Below the pieces are notes generated by a model. That model was not told the origin of the DNA. It made no database searches and worked only from the letters and a program-made list of their open reading frames with translations. Below are positions 24,991-33,694 of a stretch of 64,000 bases of DNA, piece after piece. The DNA comes from Actinoplanes sp. NBRC 103695 (lineage in GTDB: Bacteria; Actinomycetota; Actinomycetes; Mycobacteriales; Micromonosporaceae). A program made the translations under genes and the position numbers. Within the stretch, counting starts at the first letter, position 1; every line of letters starts with the position of its first letter. The DNA lies in the NCBI RefSeq assembly GCF_030269485.1, contig NZ_BSTL01000009.1:124001-188000 (forward strand). Reading direction: 5' to 3'.

Positions 24991-25398
24991 ATGACGATGA
25001 CGGACCCGATCGCAGACATGCTCACGCGTCTGCGTAACGCCAACCAGGCGTACCACGACAAGGTGACCATGCCCTTCTCGAAGATCAAGGCGAACATCGC
25101 CGAGGTCCTCAAGGCAGAGGGCTACATCGCCTCCTGGTCGGCTGAGGACCCCGAGGAAGGCGCTGTCGGCAAGCGTCTGGTCGTTGAGCTGAAGTTCGGC
25201 CAGAACCGCGAGCGCAGCCTCGCCGGCATCAAGCGCGTGTCCAAGCCCGGCCTGCGGGTGTACGCGAAGTCCGACGAGCTCCCTCGGGTGCTCGGTGGCC
25301 TGGGCGTCGCGATCATCTCGACATCCCAGGGACTGCTGACCGACCGGCAGGCCCGCAAGCGGAGCGTTGGCGGGGAAGTCCTCGCCTACGTCTGGTAA
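24991..25398 (+). CDS. rpsH: 30S ribosomal protein S8
   Basis: Central 16S rRNA-binding protein; the spc operon repressor in E. coli. The 135-residue product starts MTMTDPIADMLTRLRNAN behind GAGAAAGG and ends with the conserved GGEVLAYVW. Confidence 0.98.
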   Translation: MTMTDPIADMLTRLRNANQAYHDKVTMPFSKIKANIAEVLKAEGYIASWSAEDPEEGAVGKRLVVELKFGQNRERSLAGIKRVSKPGLRVYAKSDELPRVLGGLGVAIISTSQGLLTDRQARKRSVGGEVLAYVW

Positions 25399-25412
25399 CG
25401 GGAGAACCTGAC

Positions 25413-25952
25413 ATGTCGCGAATCGGACGTAAGTCGATCCCGGTCCCGGCCGGCGTCGATGTCACCATCTCGGGCCAGACCGTCAAGGTCAAGGGCCCCA
25501 AGGGCGAGCTCTCGCACACCGTCGCCGAGCCGATCACGGTCGAGCAGGCGGACGGCGAGCTGCACGTCAATCGCCCCGACGACGAGCGTCGGGCCAAGGA
25601 GCTCCACGGCCTGTCGCGTACCCTCGTCGCCAACATGATCGTCGGCGTCACCGAGGGCTACAAGAAGACGCTGGAGATCAACGGCACCGGTTACCGCGTG
25701 ACCGCCAAGGGCAAGGACCTCGAGTTCGCCCTGGGCTTCTCGCACCCGGTCCCGGTCCCGGCGCCGGACGGCATCACCTTCTCGGTGGAGCGGCCCACGC
25801 AGTTCACCGTTGCGGGCATCGACAAGCAGCTGGTCGGCGAGGTCGCCGCCAACATCCGGAAGATCCGCCCGCCGGAGCCCTACAAGGGCAAGGGCGTCAA
25901 GTACCAGGGCGAGGTCATCCGCCGCAAGGCTGGAAAGGCAGGTAAGAAGTGA
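25413..25952 (+). CDS. rplF: 50S ribosomal protein L6
   Basis: Two-domain protein near the factor-binding site. The 179-residue product begins MSRIGRKSIPVPAGVDV and ends with the family signature PPEPYKGKGVKYQGEVIRRK. Its stop overlaps the rplR GTG by 4 bases. Confidence 0.98.
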   Translation: MSRIGRKSIPVPAGVDVTISGQTVKVKGPKGELSHTVAEPITVEQADGELHVNRPDDERRAKELHGLSRTLVANMIVGVTEGYKKTLEINGTGYRVTAKGKDLEFALGFSHPVPVPAPDGITFSVERPTQFTVAGIDKQLVGEVAANIRKIRPPEPYKGKGVKYQGEVIRRKAGKAGKK

Positions 25953-26344
25953 CCGCCACGCTCCTCAAGCGCCGCAACGGTGGCGGCCCCGCCGCGAAGC
26001 GGGTCGTCGGGAAGGCGCGTCGGCACTTCCGGGTCCGCAAGAACGTCCGCGGCACCGCCGAGCGCCCGCGCTTGGTCGTCACCCGGTCCTCGCGGCACAT
26101 TTCCGCGCAGATCATCGACGACCTCAAGGGCCACACCATCGCCTCGGCCTCCACGCTCGACGCCTCGCTGCGAGGCACCGAGGGTGACAAGAGCGCCCTG
26201 GCCGCCAAGGTCGGCGCACTCGTCGCCGAGCGGGCGAAGACGGCGGGTCTGTCCAAGGTCGTTTTTGACCGCGGCGGCAACCGGTACGCGGGGCGCATCG
26301 CCGCGCTGGCCGATGCTGCCCGCGAATCCGGACTCGAGTTCTAG
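25949..26344 (+). CDS. rplR: 50S ribosomal protein L18
   Basis: Carries 5S rRNA into the large subunit together with L5. The 131-residue product starts at GTG 25949 and keeps the GTAERPRLVVTRSSRHISAQ strand and VVFDRGGNRYAGRI. A basic, glycine-rich N-terminus precedes the fold. Confidence 0.97.
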   Translation: MTATLLKRRNGGGPAAKRVVGKARRHFRVRKNVRGTAERPRLVVTRSSRHISAQIIDDLKGHTIASASTLDASLRGTEGDKSALAAKVGALVAERAKTAGLSKVVFDRGGNRYAGRIAALADAARESGLEF

Positions 26345-26356
26345 GAAGGAATACCA

Positions 26357-26980
26357 ATGCCTGGTCAGCAGCGCCGTGGCGGCGGGTCCGGCGGCAACAA
26401 CGAAGGTGGCGGCCGCCGGGACAACCGCCGTGAGGGCGGTCGCGGCAACGCGCCCGTCGACAAGACTCCCCACCTCGAGCGGGTGGTCGCGATCAACCGT
26501 GTCGCGAAGGTCGTCAAGGGTGGTCGTCGCTTCAGCTTCACCGCCCTGGTGATCGTCGGTGACGGTGACGGCACCGTCGGCATCGGATACGGCAAGGCCA
26601 AGGAGGTGCCCGCGGCGATCGCCAAGGGTGTCGAGGAGGCCAAGAAGCACTTCTTCAAGGTGCCTCGGATCGCTTCGACGATTCCGCACCCGATCACCGG
26701 CGAGGCCGCCGCGGGTGTCGTGCTCCTCAAGCCGGCGTCGGCTGGTACCGGTGTCATCGCCGGTGGCCCGGTGCGCGCCGTGCTGGAGTGCGCGGGAATC
26801 CACGACATTCTGAGCAAGAGCCTCGGGTCGTCGAACCCGATCAACATCGTGCACGCGACGGTGGCCGCGCTGAAGGGCCTCGAGTCGCCGGAGCAGGTCG
26901 CGTCTCGTCGTGGCCTTCCGGTCGAGGACGTCGCACCGGCGGCCATGCTGGCGGCGCGTGCGGAAGCGGCGGTGCACTGA
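26357..26980 (+). CDS. rpsE: 30S ribosomal protein S5
   Basis: mRNA entry and fidelity protein, site of spectinomycin-resistance changes. The 207-residue product has a glycine/arginine-rich N-terminal extension of about 40 residues (MPGQQRRGGGSGGNNEGG), then the double-stranded RNA-binding fold with RVAKVVKGGRRFSFTALVIV. The stop shares a base with the rpmD ATG. Confidence 0.97.
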   Translation: MPGQQRRGGGSGGNNEGGGRRDNRREGGRGNAPVDKTPHLERVVAINRVAKVVKGGRRFSFTALVIVGDGDGTVGIGYGKAKEVPAAIAKGVEEAKKHFFKVPRIASTIPHPITGEAAAGVVLLKPASAGTGVIAGGPVRAVLECAGIHDILSKSLGSSNPINIVHATVAALKGLESPEQVASRRGLPVEDVAPAAMLAARAEAAVH

Positions 26981-27162
26981 TGGCGCGCCTGAAGGTCACC
27001 CAGAAACGATCCTCGATCGGCCGTAAGCAGAACCAGCGGGACTCCCTGCGGTCGCTCGGGCTGAAGCGGATCAACGATGTGGTGGTCAAGGAGGACCGTC
27101 CCGAGATTCGGGGCATGATCTTCGCCGTGAGCCACCTGGTGAGCGTCGAGGAGGTCGAGTAA
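26980..27162 (+). CDS. rpmD: 50S ribosomal protein L30
   Basis: The 60-residue product MARLKVTQKRSSIGRKQNQR is a standard bacterial L30. It overlaps rpsE and rplO by one base each, so the three are coupled. Confidence 0.96.
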   Translation: MARLKVTQKRSSIGRKQNQRDSLRSLGLKRINDVVVKEDRPEIRGMIFAVSHLVSVEEVE

Positions 27163-27611
27163 TGCCGATCAAGGTCCACCACCTGCGCCCTGCCCCCGGC
27201 GCCAAGAAAGCGAAGACCCGTGTGGGTCGCGGTGAGGGCTCCAAGGGCAAGACGGCCGGTCGCGGCACCAAGGGCACCGGCGCCCGTAAGAACGTCTCCG
27301 CGGCGTTCGAGGGTGGCCAGATGCCCATCCACATGCGGCTGCCGAAGATGAAGGGGCTGAAGAACAAGCCCCGCAACAAGGTCGTCTTCCAGGTCGTCAA
27401 TCTCGACCGTCTCGCCGAGCTGTTCCCCGACGGCGGCGAGATCGGCCCGGTGCAGCTTGTCGAGGCTGGTGCGGTTCGCAAGAACCTGCCGGTCAAGGTG
27501 CTTGGCACCGGCGAGCTGAACGGTGTTGCGCTGACCATTTCGGCGCACGCGTTCAGTGAGTCGGCCAAGGACAAGATCGCTGCCGCCGGCGGATCCACCA
27601 CCGAGCTGTAA
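27162..27611 (+). CDS. rplO: 50S ribosomal protein L15
   Basis: Late-assembly 50S protein. The 149-residue product has the glycine-rich basic N-terminal arm (VGRGEGSKGKTAGRGTKGTG) that threads into 23S rRNA and the C-terminal globular part. Last gene before a terminator; secY has its own candidate promoter. Confidence 0.98.
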   Translation: MPIKVHHLRPAPGAKKAKTRVGRGEGSKGKTAGRGTKGTGARKNVSAAFEGGQMPIHMRLPKMKGLKNKPRNKVVFQVVNLDRLAELFPDGGEIGPVQLVEAGAVRKNLPVKVLGTGELNGVALTISAHAFSESAKDKIAAAGGSTTEL

Positions 27612-27618
27612 GGCTTGC

Positions 27619-27667
27619 GGGGGTGCTCGCCCGGGCGTCGTGAGGCGTTCGGCGAGCATCCCCTTTT
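27619..27667 (+). terminator. Terminator after rplO
   Basis: GGGGGTGCTCGCC (27619-27631) pairs with GGCGAGCATCCCC (27651-27663, one G-U) and runs into TTTT. It ends the S10-spc block. Confidence 0.88.
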
Positions 27668-27708
27668 GTGACGTCTGATGCACCTCGGGGCCGATGCGGC
27701 CACCGTGA

Positions 27709-27738
27709 CTGACCGCAGGCGTTCACGACTGTTAGAGT
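27709..27738 (+). promoter_or_regulatory. Promoter of secY-adk-map
   Basis: CTGACC (27709-27714), 18 bp, TAGAGT (27733-27738), about 90 bases before secY and after the rplO terminator. Confidence 0.45.
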
Positions 27739-27824
27739 CCGATCCCAGCTAAGAACATCGGTCGTCCGGACCGAAGACCACCCCGTCCGCCTGAACCGGC
27801 GGTGATCCGCGCAGGAGGAAGAAG

Positions 27825-29171
27825 TTGCTCTCCGCCTTTTCCAGTGCGTTCCGAACGCCTGACCTGCGCAAGAAGCTGCTGTTCACAGTAGCGATCATCG
27901 CGGTTTATCGGCTCGGTGCCACTCTGCCCAGCCCGGGCGTCTCGTACACCAACGTACGGAACTGTCTGGACACGCTGGACCAGTCCGGAGAGGCCGGCGG
28001 CGTGCTCACGCTGCTGAACCTCTTCTCCGGTGGCGCGTTGCTCCAGCTCTCGGTCTTCGCGCTCGGCATCATGCCGTACATCACCGCGTCGATCATTCTG
28101 CAGCTGCTGACCGTGGTCATCCCCCGACTGGAGCAGCTCCGCAAGGAGGGCCAGTCCGGCCAGGCGAAGATCACGCAGTACACCCGCTACCTGACCCTGG
28201 GCCTCGCGATCCTGCAGTCCTCGGCCTTCGTGGCGCTGGCCCGCACCGGCCAGCTGTTCGCCAACCAGTGCCCGCAGGACCAGGCGAACTTCCAGATCAT
28301 CCCCGAGAACACCGGCATCCCGACCTGGCTGACGCTGGCCGTCCTGGTGCTCACCATGACCGCCGGTACCGGTGTGGTCATGTGGCTCGGCGAGCTGATC
28401 ACCGACCGCGGCGTCGGCAACGGCATGTCGGTCCTGATCTTCACCTCGATCGCCGCCCGCCTCCCCGGCGAGGGCTGGACGATCAAGGAGAGCAACGGCG
28501 TCGCCAAGTTCCTTCTGGTCATCGCCCTGGTGCTCGTCGTCATCACCGCGGTCGTCTTCATCGAGCAGGCCCAGCGCCGCATCCCGGTGCAGTACGCGAA
28601 GCGCATGATCGGCCGCCGGATGTACGGCGGGACGTCGACCTACATCCCGCTCAAGGTCAACCAGGCCGGCGTGGTCCCGGTGATCTTCGCGTCCTCGCTG
28701 CTCTACCTGCCGCAGCTGTACCTGCAGTTCTTCGACCCGAACAACCTCAAGGGCTACCAGCAGTGGATCCAGAACTGGCTGGCCGACCCGACGAGCTGGC
28801 TCTACATCGCCGTCTACTTCCTCATGATCATTTTCTTCACGTACTTCTACGTGTCGATCACGTTCAACCCGACCGAGGTCGCGGAGAACATGAAGAAGTA
28901 CGGTGGATTCGTCCCGGGTATCCGCCCGGGCAAGCCGACCGCCGACTACCTGGACTTCATCCTCAGCCGGATCACGCTCCCGGGCGCGCTCTATCTGGGT
29001 CTGATCTCGGTCCTGCCGAACTTCTTCTTCATCTGGCTGAACCAGTCGCAGTACCAGAACTTCCCGTTCGGCGGTACCGCAGTGCTGATCATGGTGGGTG
29101 TGGGTCTGGAGACGGTCAAGCAGATCGAGAGCCAGCTGATGCAGCGGAACTACGAAGGGTTCCTCCGGTAG
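27825..29171 (+). CDS. secY: Protein translocase channel SecY
   Basis: Forms the lateral-gated membrane channel for Sec secretion with SecE and SecG. The 448-residue product has ten hydrophobic segments, the first cytoplasmic stretch RTPDLRKKLLFT and the basic C-terminal cytoplasmic loops. The start is TTG 27825 behind GGAGGAAG. Upstream hairpin and promoter separate it from rplO; adk and map follow, a very common actinobacterial order. Confidence 0.97.
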   Translation: MLSAFSSAFRTPDLRKKLLFTVAIIAVYRLGATLPSPGVSYTNVRNCLDTLDQSGEAGGVLTLLNLFSGGALLQLSVFALGIMPYITASIILQLLTVVIPRLEQLRKEGQSGQAKITQYTRYLTLGLAILQSSAFVALARTGQLFANQCPQDQANFQIIPENTGIPTWLTLAVLVLTMTAGTGVVMWLGELITDRGVGNGMSVLIFTSIAARLPGEGWTIKESNGVAKFLLVIALVLVVITAVVFIEQAQRRIPVQYAKRMIGRRMYGGTSTYIPLKVNQAGVVPVIFASSLLYLPQLYLQFFDPNNLKGYQQWIQNWLADPTSWLYIAVYFLMIIFFTYFYVSITFNPTEVAENMKKYGGFVPGIRPGKPTADYLDFILSRITLPGALYLGLISVLPNFFFIWLNQSQYQNFPFGGTAVLIMVGVGLETVKQIESQLMQRNYEGFLR

Positions 29172-29236
29172 TGGGGGCGCGGAGCCGGGGGGCTCTCGCG
29201 TGGTCGGTCGGTTCTCACCGAAGCGAGGCGATGTAG

Positions 29237-29890
29237 GTGCGGCTGGTACTGGTGGGCCCTCCGGGGGCCGGCAAGGGAACCCAGGCTGAGTTCATCGCTG
29301 CCCATCTCGCCGTACCGAAGATCTCGACGGGGGACATCTTTCGGGCCAACGTCTCGCAGGGCACGCCGCTGGGCGTGGAGGCGAAGCGCTTCATGGACGC
29401 GGGTCACCTCGTACCGGACGAGGTGACCATCAACATGGTCCGCGACCGCCTGGCCGAGCCCGACGCGGGCGACGGCTTCCTGCTCGACGGCTTCCCGCGC
29501 ACGGTTCCGCAGGCCTCCGCGCTCGACAAACTGCTCGCCGACCTCGGCACCGCGCTCGACCTGGTGATGGAACTTGTGGTCGACGACGACGAGGTCATCC
29601 GGCGGCTGTCCGGCCGGCGTACCTGCCGGGGCTGCGGGAAGATCTGGCACGTCGAGTTCGACCCCACCAGCAAGGACAACGTCTGCGACCGGTGCGGCTC
29701 CGAGCTGTTCCAGCGCGACGACGACAAGGCCGACACGATCGCCGCGCGCCTCGTCGAGTACACCGACAAGACCGCGCCCCTGGTCGACTTCTACGGCGCC
29801 CAGGGCAAGCTGGTGGGCATCGACGCCACCGGCCCGGTCGAGGATGTGACAGTGCGCGCCATCGAGGCGCTGCGGTCGTACGGAGGCTGA
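29237..29890 (+). CDS. adk: Adenylate kinase
   Basis: Converts ATP and AMP to two ADP in the cytoplasm. The 217-residue product starts at GTG 29237, has the P-loop GPPGAGKGT at residues 7-15 and the DGFPRT motif near 84-89. The long-type LID carries zinc ligands C130, C133, C150 and C153. The map gene follows after 3 bases. Confidence 0.97.
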   Translation: MRLVLVGPPGAGKGTQAEFIAAHLAVPKISTGDIFRANVSQGTPLGVEAKRFMDAGHLVPDEVTINMVRDRLAEPDAGDGFLLDGFPRTVPQASALDKLLADLGTALDLVMELVVDDDEVIRRLSGRRTCRGCGKIWHVEFDPTSKDNVCDRCGSELFQRDDDKADTIAARLVEYTDKTAPLVDFYGAQGKLVGIDATGPVEDVTVRAIEALRSYGG

Positions 29891-29893
29891 GCA

Positions 29894-30745
29894 ATGCGCC
29901 GCCAGCAGCTGGACATCCAGCTGAAGACCCCTGAGCAGATCGAGCTGATGCGCGGCGCCGGCCTGGTGGTCGCCGCCGCGCTGGCCGCGATGCGCGAGGC
30001 GGTGGCGCCCGGCGTCTCCACGGCCGAGCTCGACGCGATCGCCGAGCAGGTGATCCGCGATGCCGGGGCGGTTCCGTCGTTCAAGGGCTACCACGGATTC
30101 CCGGCGTCGATCTGCGCGTCGGTGAACGAGCAGGTGGTGCACGGCATCCCGACCGCGGCGCAGGTGCTGCGCGAGGGTGACCTGCTCTCCCTGGACTGCG
30201 GCGCGATCCTGGACGGCTGGCACGGCGACTCGGCGATCACCGTGGGCGTGGGGGAGACCGATCCCGCGTTGCTGAAGATGGCCGTCGTCGCCGAGGACGC
30301 CATGTGGGCGGGCATCGCCGCCGCCGCGCGCGGCGTGACCAACGGCCGTGGCCGGCTGACCGACATCTCGTTCAACATCGAGAAGGCGATCAGAAAGGGC
30401 GGTCGGTACGGCATCGTCGACGGCTACGGCGGCCACGGCATCGGCACCGAGATGCACATGGACCCGCACGTGCTCAACCACGGCAAGCCGGGCAAGGGTC
30501 CGCAGCTGGTGGTCGGCATGGCGCTCGCGATCGAGCCGATGATCACGATGGGCTCGCCGCGGACCGTGGAACTCGACGACGGCTGGACCGTGGTGACCCG
30601 GGACAGGTCGGCCGCGGCGCACGTGGAGCACACCATGGCGCTCTGCGACGACGGCGTGTGGGTGACCACCGCGGTGGACGGCGGCCGGGCCCGCCTGGGC
30701 GATCTGGTGACCGCTCGCCAGCCCGCGGTCAAAGTCCCCGAGTGA
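29894..30745 (+). CDS. map: Methionine aminopeptidase, type I
   Basis: Removes the initiator methionine from nascent proteins. All five metal ligands are present: D101, D112, H181, E214 and E245, with the substrate histidine in VNEQVVHGIP. The 283-residue length fits a type Ic enzyme without the SH3-binding extension. Cotranscribed with adk. Confidence 0.97.
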   Translation: MRRQQLDIQLKTPEQIELMRGAGLVVAAALAAMREAVAPGVSTAELDAIAEQVIRDAGAVPSFKGYHGFPASICASVNEQVVHGIPTAAQVLREGDLLSLDCGAILDGWHGDSAITVGVGETDPALLKMAVVAEDAMWAGIAAAARGVTNGRGRLTDISFNIEKAIRKGGRYGIVDGYGGHGIGTEMHMDPHVLNHGKPGKGPQLVVGMALAIEPMITMGSPRTVELDDGWTVVTRDRSAAAHVEHTMALCDDGVWVTTAVDGGRARLGDLVTARQPAVKVPE

Positions 30746-30789
30746 GCTGACCCTGGCCGATCCACCCCTCGCGGCGCATGCTGGCGGGT

Positions 30790-30971
30790 ATGGATCGAGC
30801 GGAGATGCGGGCCGGCGACGGCGACCGTGATGCGGTGGCGGCACGGCTCAAGGAGGCATCACCAGTTTCTCCGCCGGCGAGTTCATCTACTTCTGGCCGG
30901 TCTGGATGCTCATCCCCTTGATCTTCGGCATCATCGGGAATTCGACCCGGCGACGGGGCGGAGGACGCTGA
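30790..30971 (+). pseudogene. Broken DUF1707 membrane-protein gene
   Basis: The frame from ATG 30790 begins MDRAEMRAGDGDRDAVAARL, a good DUF1707 start, but the rest of that domain is missing. After LKEA the meaningful sequence shifts frame to ITSFSAGEFIYFWPVW and a second hydrophobic stretch ending at 30971, matching the C-terminal membrane part of such proteins. An internal deletion plus frameshift explains this. The intact relative follows immediately. Confidence 0.6.
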
Positions 30972-30994
30972 CGCGTCCTGACAGAATGGTTCGT

Positions 30995-31489
30995 ATGGCC
31001 TCCGACGAGATACGCGCCGCCGACGCGGACCGTCAGCAGGTGGCCGAGCGCCTCCGTGCCGCGCTCGACGAGGGCCGCCTGGATCTGCACGAGTACGACG
31101 ATCGTCTGCAGCAGACCTACTCCGCCAAGACCTACGGCGAGCTCGAGCGCCTGACGACCGACCTGCCCCTGGTGGCGAACGCGACACCGGTGGCGCCGGC
31201 GGCCGACAGCAACCTGACCCGGCGCTGGCTGGTGCACACCTGGGACGAGTACGTCACCGCGGTCGGCATCTGCGTCGCCATCTGGCTGTTCACGAGCCTC
31301 GGCGGCGACTGGGAGTACTTCTGGCCGATCTGGGTGGCCGGTCCGTGGGGCGTCATCCTGATCTGGCAGACGGTCGCCGGCCTGACCAACGGCGAGCCGC
31401 AGAAATGGCACGACCGCAACGAGCGCAGGAAGCTCAAGAAGGAGCGGAAGCGCCAGAGGGAATCCCAGCAGGAAGAGCTCGAAGACTGA
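30995..31489 (+). CDS. DUF1707 and two-helix membrane protein
   Basis: A 164-residue protein of unknown function. Residues 1-55 form a DUF1707 domain (ASDEIRAADADRQQVAERLR, then EGRLDLHEYDDRL). Two membrane segments follow (about 85-102 and 108-130, with YFWPIWVAGPWG), then a highly charged cytoplasmic tail rich in lysine and arginine. The start may be ATG 30986 or 30995; CAGAAT at 30982-30987 would suit a leaderless transcript starting at 30995. It interrupts the usual map-infA neighbourhood. Confidence 0.7.
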   Translation: MASDEIRAADADRQQVAERLRAALDEGRLDLHEYDDRLQQTYSAKTYGELERLTTDLPLVANATPVAPAADSNLTRRWLVHTWDEYVTAVGICVAIWLFTSLGGDWEYFWPIWVAGPWGVILIWQTVAGLTNGEPQKWHDRNERRKLKKERKRQRESQQEELED

Positions 31490-31513
31490 GGTTTCGCCCG
31501 GTTTGCGGGCCGC

Positions 31514-31540
31514 CGACACACCCGACCCCGGGTGCGGGCG
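31514..31540 (+). promoter_or_regulatory. Looser copy of the rpsL/rpsJ leader element before infA
   Basis: Agrees with the rpsL element at 22 of 27 positions (CGACACACCCGACCCCGGG core). Unlike the other two it lies upstream of the candidate infA promoter at 31549-31578, so it would be transcribed only from an earlier start or from the DUF1707 gene. Confidence 0.4.
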
Positions 31541-31548
31541 ACCTCGGT

Positions 31549-31578
31549 TTGGTGTCGATGCATGGGCGCGCGTACACT
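31549..31578 (+). promoter_or_regulatory. Promoter of the infA-rpmJ-rpsM group
   Basis: TTGGTG (31549-31554), 18 bp, TACACT (31573-31578). The -10 is excellent, the -35 moderate. The leader to infA would be about 145 nt. Confidence 0.5.
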
Positions 31579-31727
31579 GGCTAGCTGGCGCGCAGCGTCC
31601 ACTCTTGCATGTCCTCAGCGCTTCGAGGACCGCCGGAGCCGCGGCTGGTCCGACCCACAGGTTTCTCCCTGAGGTCGGGTGGTGTTGCGAGCTAGTCCAG
31701 GAAATCTGACGTCAGGTAGCGGAGGAC

Positions 31728-31949
31728 ATGCCAAAGAAAGACGGAGCCATCGAGATCGAGGGCCGAGTGATCGAGCCCCTGCCCAACGCTATGTTCCGCG
31801 TTGAGCTGGCGAACGGTCACAAGGTACTGGCACACATCTCCGGCAAGATGCGGCAGCACTACATCCGCATCCTTCCCGAGGACAGGGTTGTCGTCGAGCT
31901 CTCGCCGTACGACCTGACCCGTGGCCGCATCGTCTACCGCTACAAGTGA
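31728..31949 (+). CDS. infA: Translation initiation factor IF-1
   Basis: Occupies the ribosomal A site during initiation. The 73-residue S1-type OB-fold protein MPKKDGAIEIEGRVIEPLPN is standard. GCGGAGGAC precedes the ATG at 31728. rpmJ follows after 29 bases. Confidence 0.98.
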   Translation: MPKKDGAIEIEGRVIEPLPNAMFRVELANGHKVLAHISGKMRQHYIRILPEDRVVVELSPYDLTRGRIVYRYK

Positions 31950-31978
31950 CGTCACCCGTCTGAAAGACAAGGCAAACC

Positions 31979-32092
31979 GTGAAGGTCAAGCCGAGCGTCA
32001 AGCGGATCTGCAACAAGTGCCGGGTCATCCGCCGGCACGGCCGGGTCATGGTCATCTGCGACGACCCGCGCCACAAGCAGCGCCAGGGCTGA
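31979..32092 (+). CDS. rpmJ: 50S ribosomal protein L36, zinc-binding
   Basis: A 37-residue zinc-ribbon protein starting at GTG 31979 (product MKVKPSVKRICNKC). Ligands are C11, C14, C27 and H32, the complete C+ form. Its position after infA and before rpsM is the universal one. Confidence 0.96.
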   Translation: MKVKPSVKRICNKCRVIRRHGRVMVICDDPRHKQRQG

Positions 32093-32126
32093 CGCCACCT
32101 GAGAACAAGCTCGTTCCAGCCGCGGT

Positions 32127-32150
32127 CATCATCGAGTAACGACGATGATG
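32127..32150 (+). promoter_or_regulatory. Hairpin between rpmJ and rpsM
   Basis: CATCATCG (32127-32134) pairs perfectly with CGATGATG (32143-32150) around an eight-base loop. No U-run. The 153-base rpmJ-rpsM gap otherwise holds only GC-rich sequence and no clear promoter. Confidence 0.45.
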
Positions 32151-32245
32151 TGCGGCTACACCCTCGGTCGGAGGCCGGGGCCCGCCCGGGCAGGCGGGAC
32201 GGATCGGGCACAGACCTCCGTGACATCTGAGGAGTTCGCCCGCAC

Positions 32246-32626
32246 ATGGCAAGACTCGTCGGCGTCGATCTTCCGCGCGAAAAGCGCATGGAGATCGCGC
32301 TCACCTATATCTTCGGGGTCGGCCGGACCCGCTCGGTCGAGGCTCTGACCGCGACCGGCATCGACGTCAACAAGCGTGCCAAGGACCTCACGGACGAGGA
32401 GCTGGTCCAGCTCCGCGACTACATCGAGGCCAACTTCAAGGTTGAGGGCGACCTGCGCCGCGAGGTCGCCGCGGACATCCGCCGCAAGGTCGAGATCGGC
32501 TGCTACGCCGGCATCCGTCACCGTCGTGGGCTCCCCGTCAGGGGTCAGCGCACACGTACGAACGCACGTACCCGCAAGGGTCCGAAGCGCACGGTCGCCG
32601 GTAAGAAGAAGCCCGGTCGGAAGTAA
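32246..32626 (+). CDS. rpsM: 30S ribosomal protein S13
   Basis: Head protein contacting P-site tRNA and forming bridges to the large subunit. The 126-residue product starts MARLVGVDLPREKRMEIA and has the helix-two-turn-helix region and the basic tail RGQRTRTNARTRKGPKRT. Confidence 0.98.
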   Translation: MARLVGVDLPREKRMEIALTYIFGVGRTRSVEALTATGIDVNKRAKDLTDEELVQLRDYIEANFKVEGDLRREVAADIRRKVEIGCYAGIRHRRGLPVRGQRTRTNARTRKGPKRTVAGKKKPGRK

Positions 32627-32643
32627 TAGGAGCGCACTGACTT

Positions 32644-33051
32644 ATGCCACCGAAGGCACGCGCTGGGGCCGCCGTCAAGAAGGTCCGGCGCAAGGAACGC
32701 AAGAACGTCGCCCACGGGCAGGCGCACATCAAGAGCACCTTCAACAACACCATCGTGTCGATCACCGACCCGACTGGTGCGGTCATCTCCTGGGCCTCTT
32801 CGGGCCAGGTGGGCTTCAAGGGCTCCCGCAAGTCGACCCCGTTCGCGGCGCAGCTCGCCGCGGAGGCCGCCGCCCGTCGTGCCATGGAGCACGGCATGCG
32901 CAAGGTCGACGTGTTCGTCAAGGGACCTGGCTCCGGCCGGGAGACCGCGATCCGTTCGCTGCAGGCCGCCGGCCTCGAGGTCGGGCAGATCTCCGACGTC
33001 ACGCCGCAGCCGCACAACGGATGCCGTCCGCCGAAGCGTCGCCGGGTCTGA
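32644..33051 (+). CDS. rpsK: 30S ribosomal protein S11
   Basis: Platform protein near the mRNA exit and the anti-Shine-Dalgarno end of 16S rRNA. The 135-residue product contains HIKSTFNNTIVSITDPTG and the conserved end TPQPHNGCRPPKRRRV. Confidence 0.98.
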   Translation: MPPKARAGAAVKKVRRKERKNVAHGQAHIKSTFNNTIVSITDPTGAVISWASSGQVGFKGSRKSTPFAAQLAAEAAARRAMEHGMRKVDVFVKGPGSGRETAIRSLQAAGLEVGQISDVTPQPHNGCRPPKRRRV

Positions 33052-33067
33052 GGGATAGAGAGAGAAG

Positions 33068-33694
33068 ATGGCTCGTTATACAGGTCCGGACTGCAAGCGG
33101 TGCCGGCGCGAGAAGATGAAGCTGTTCCTCAAGGGCAGCAAGTGCGATGGGCCGAAGTGCCCGTTCGAGTCGCGTCCCTTCCCGCCCGGCCAGCACGGCC
33201 GTGGACGTACGAAGGAGACCGAGTACCTCCTGCAGCACCGCGAGAAGCAGAAGGCCCGCCGCACCTACGGCGTGCTGGAGAAGCAGTTCCGCGGCTACTA
33301 CGAGGAGGCTGTCACCAAGCCCGGCAAGACCGGTGAGGTGCTGCTCCAGATCCTCGAGTCGCGGCTCGACAACGTCGTCTACCGGGCCGGCTACGCCGCG
33401 TCCCGGGACATGGCCCGCCAGCTGGTCAAGCACGGCCACATCCTGGTCAACGGTCACAAGGTCGACATCCCGTCGTACCGGGTGAAGGACCACGACATCG
33501 TCCAGGTCCGGGAGAAGTCCCGCTCCATGACGCCGTTCGTGGTCGCGCAGGCGCAGGCGGGTTCCCGCCCCACGCCGGCGTGGCTGGAGCCCATCCCGAC
33601 CGACATGAAGATCCTGATCCACTCGCTCCCGGCTCGCGCGGTCATCGACACGCAGGTCCAGGAGCAGTTGATCGTGGAGCTCTACTCGAAGTAG
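33068..33694 (+). CDS. rpsD: 30S ribosomal protein S4
   Basis: 16S rRNA assembly initiator and mRNA helicase partner; a general antitermination and autoregulatory protein in some bacteria. The 208-residue product is the zinc form, with C9, C12, C26 and C31, followed by the S4 RNA-binding domain (RLDNVVYRAGYAASRDMARQ). The stop codon lies within the base of a long hairpin. Confidence 0.98.
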   Translation: MARYTGPDCKRCRREKMKLFLKGSKCDGPKCPFESRPFPPGQHGRGRTKETEYLLQHREKQKARRTYGVLEKQFRGYYEEAVTKPGKTGEVLLQILESRLDNVVYRAGYAASRDMARQLVKHGHILVNGHKVDIPSYRVKDHDIVQVREKSRSMTPFVVAQAQAGSRPTPAWLEPIPTDMKILIHSLPARAVIDTQVQEQLIVELYSK

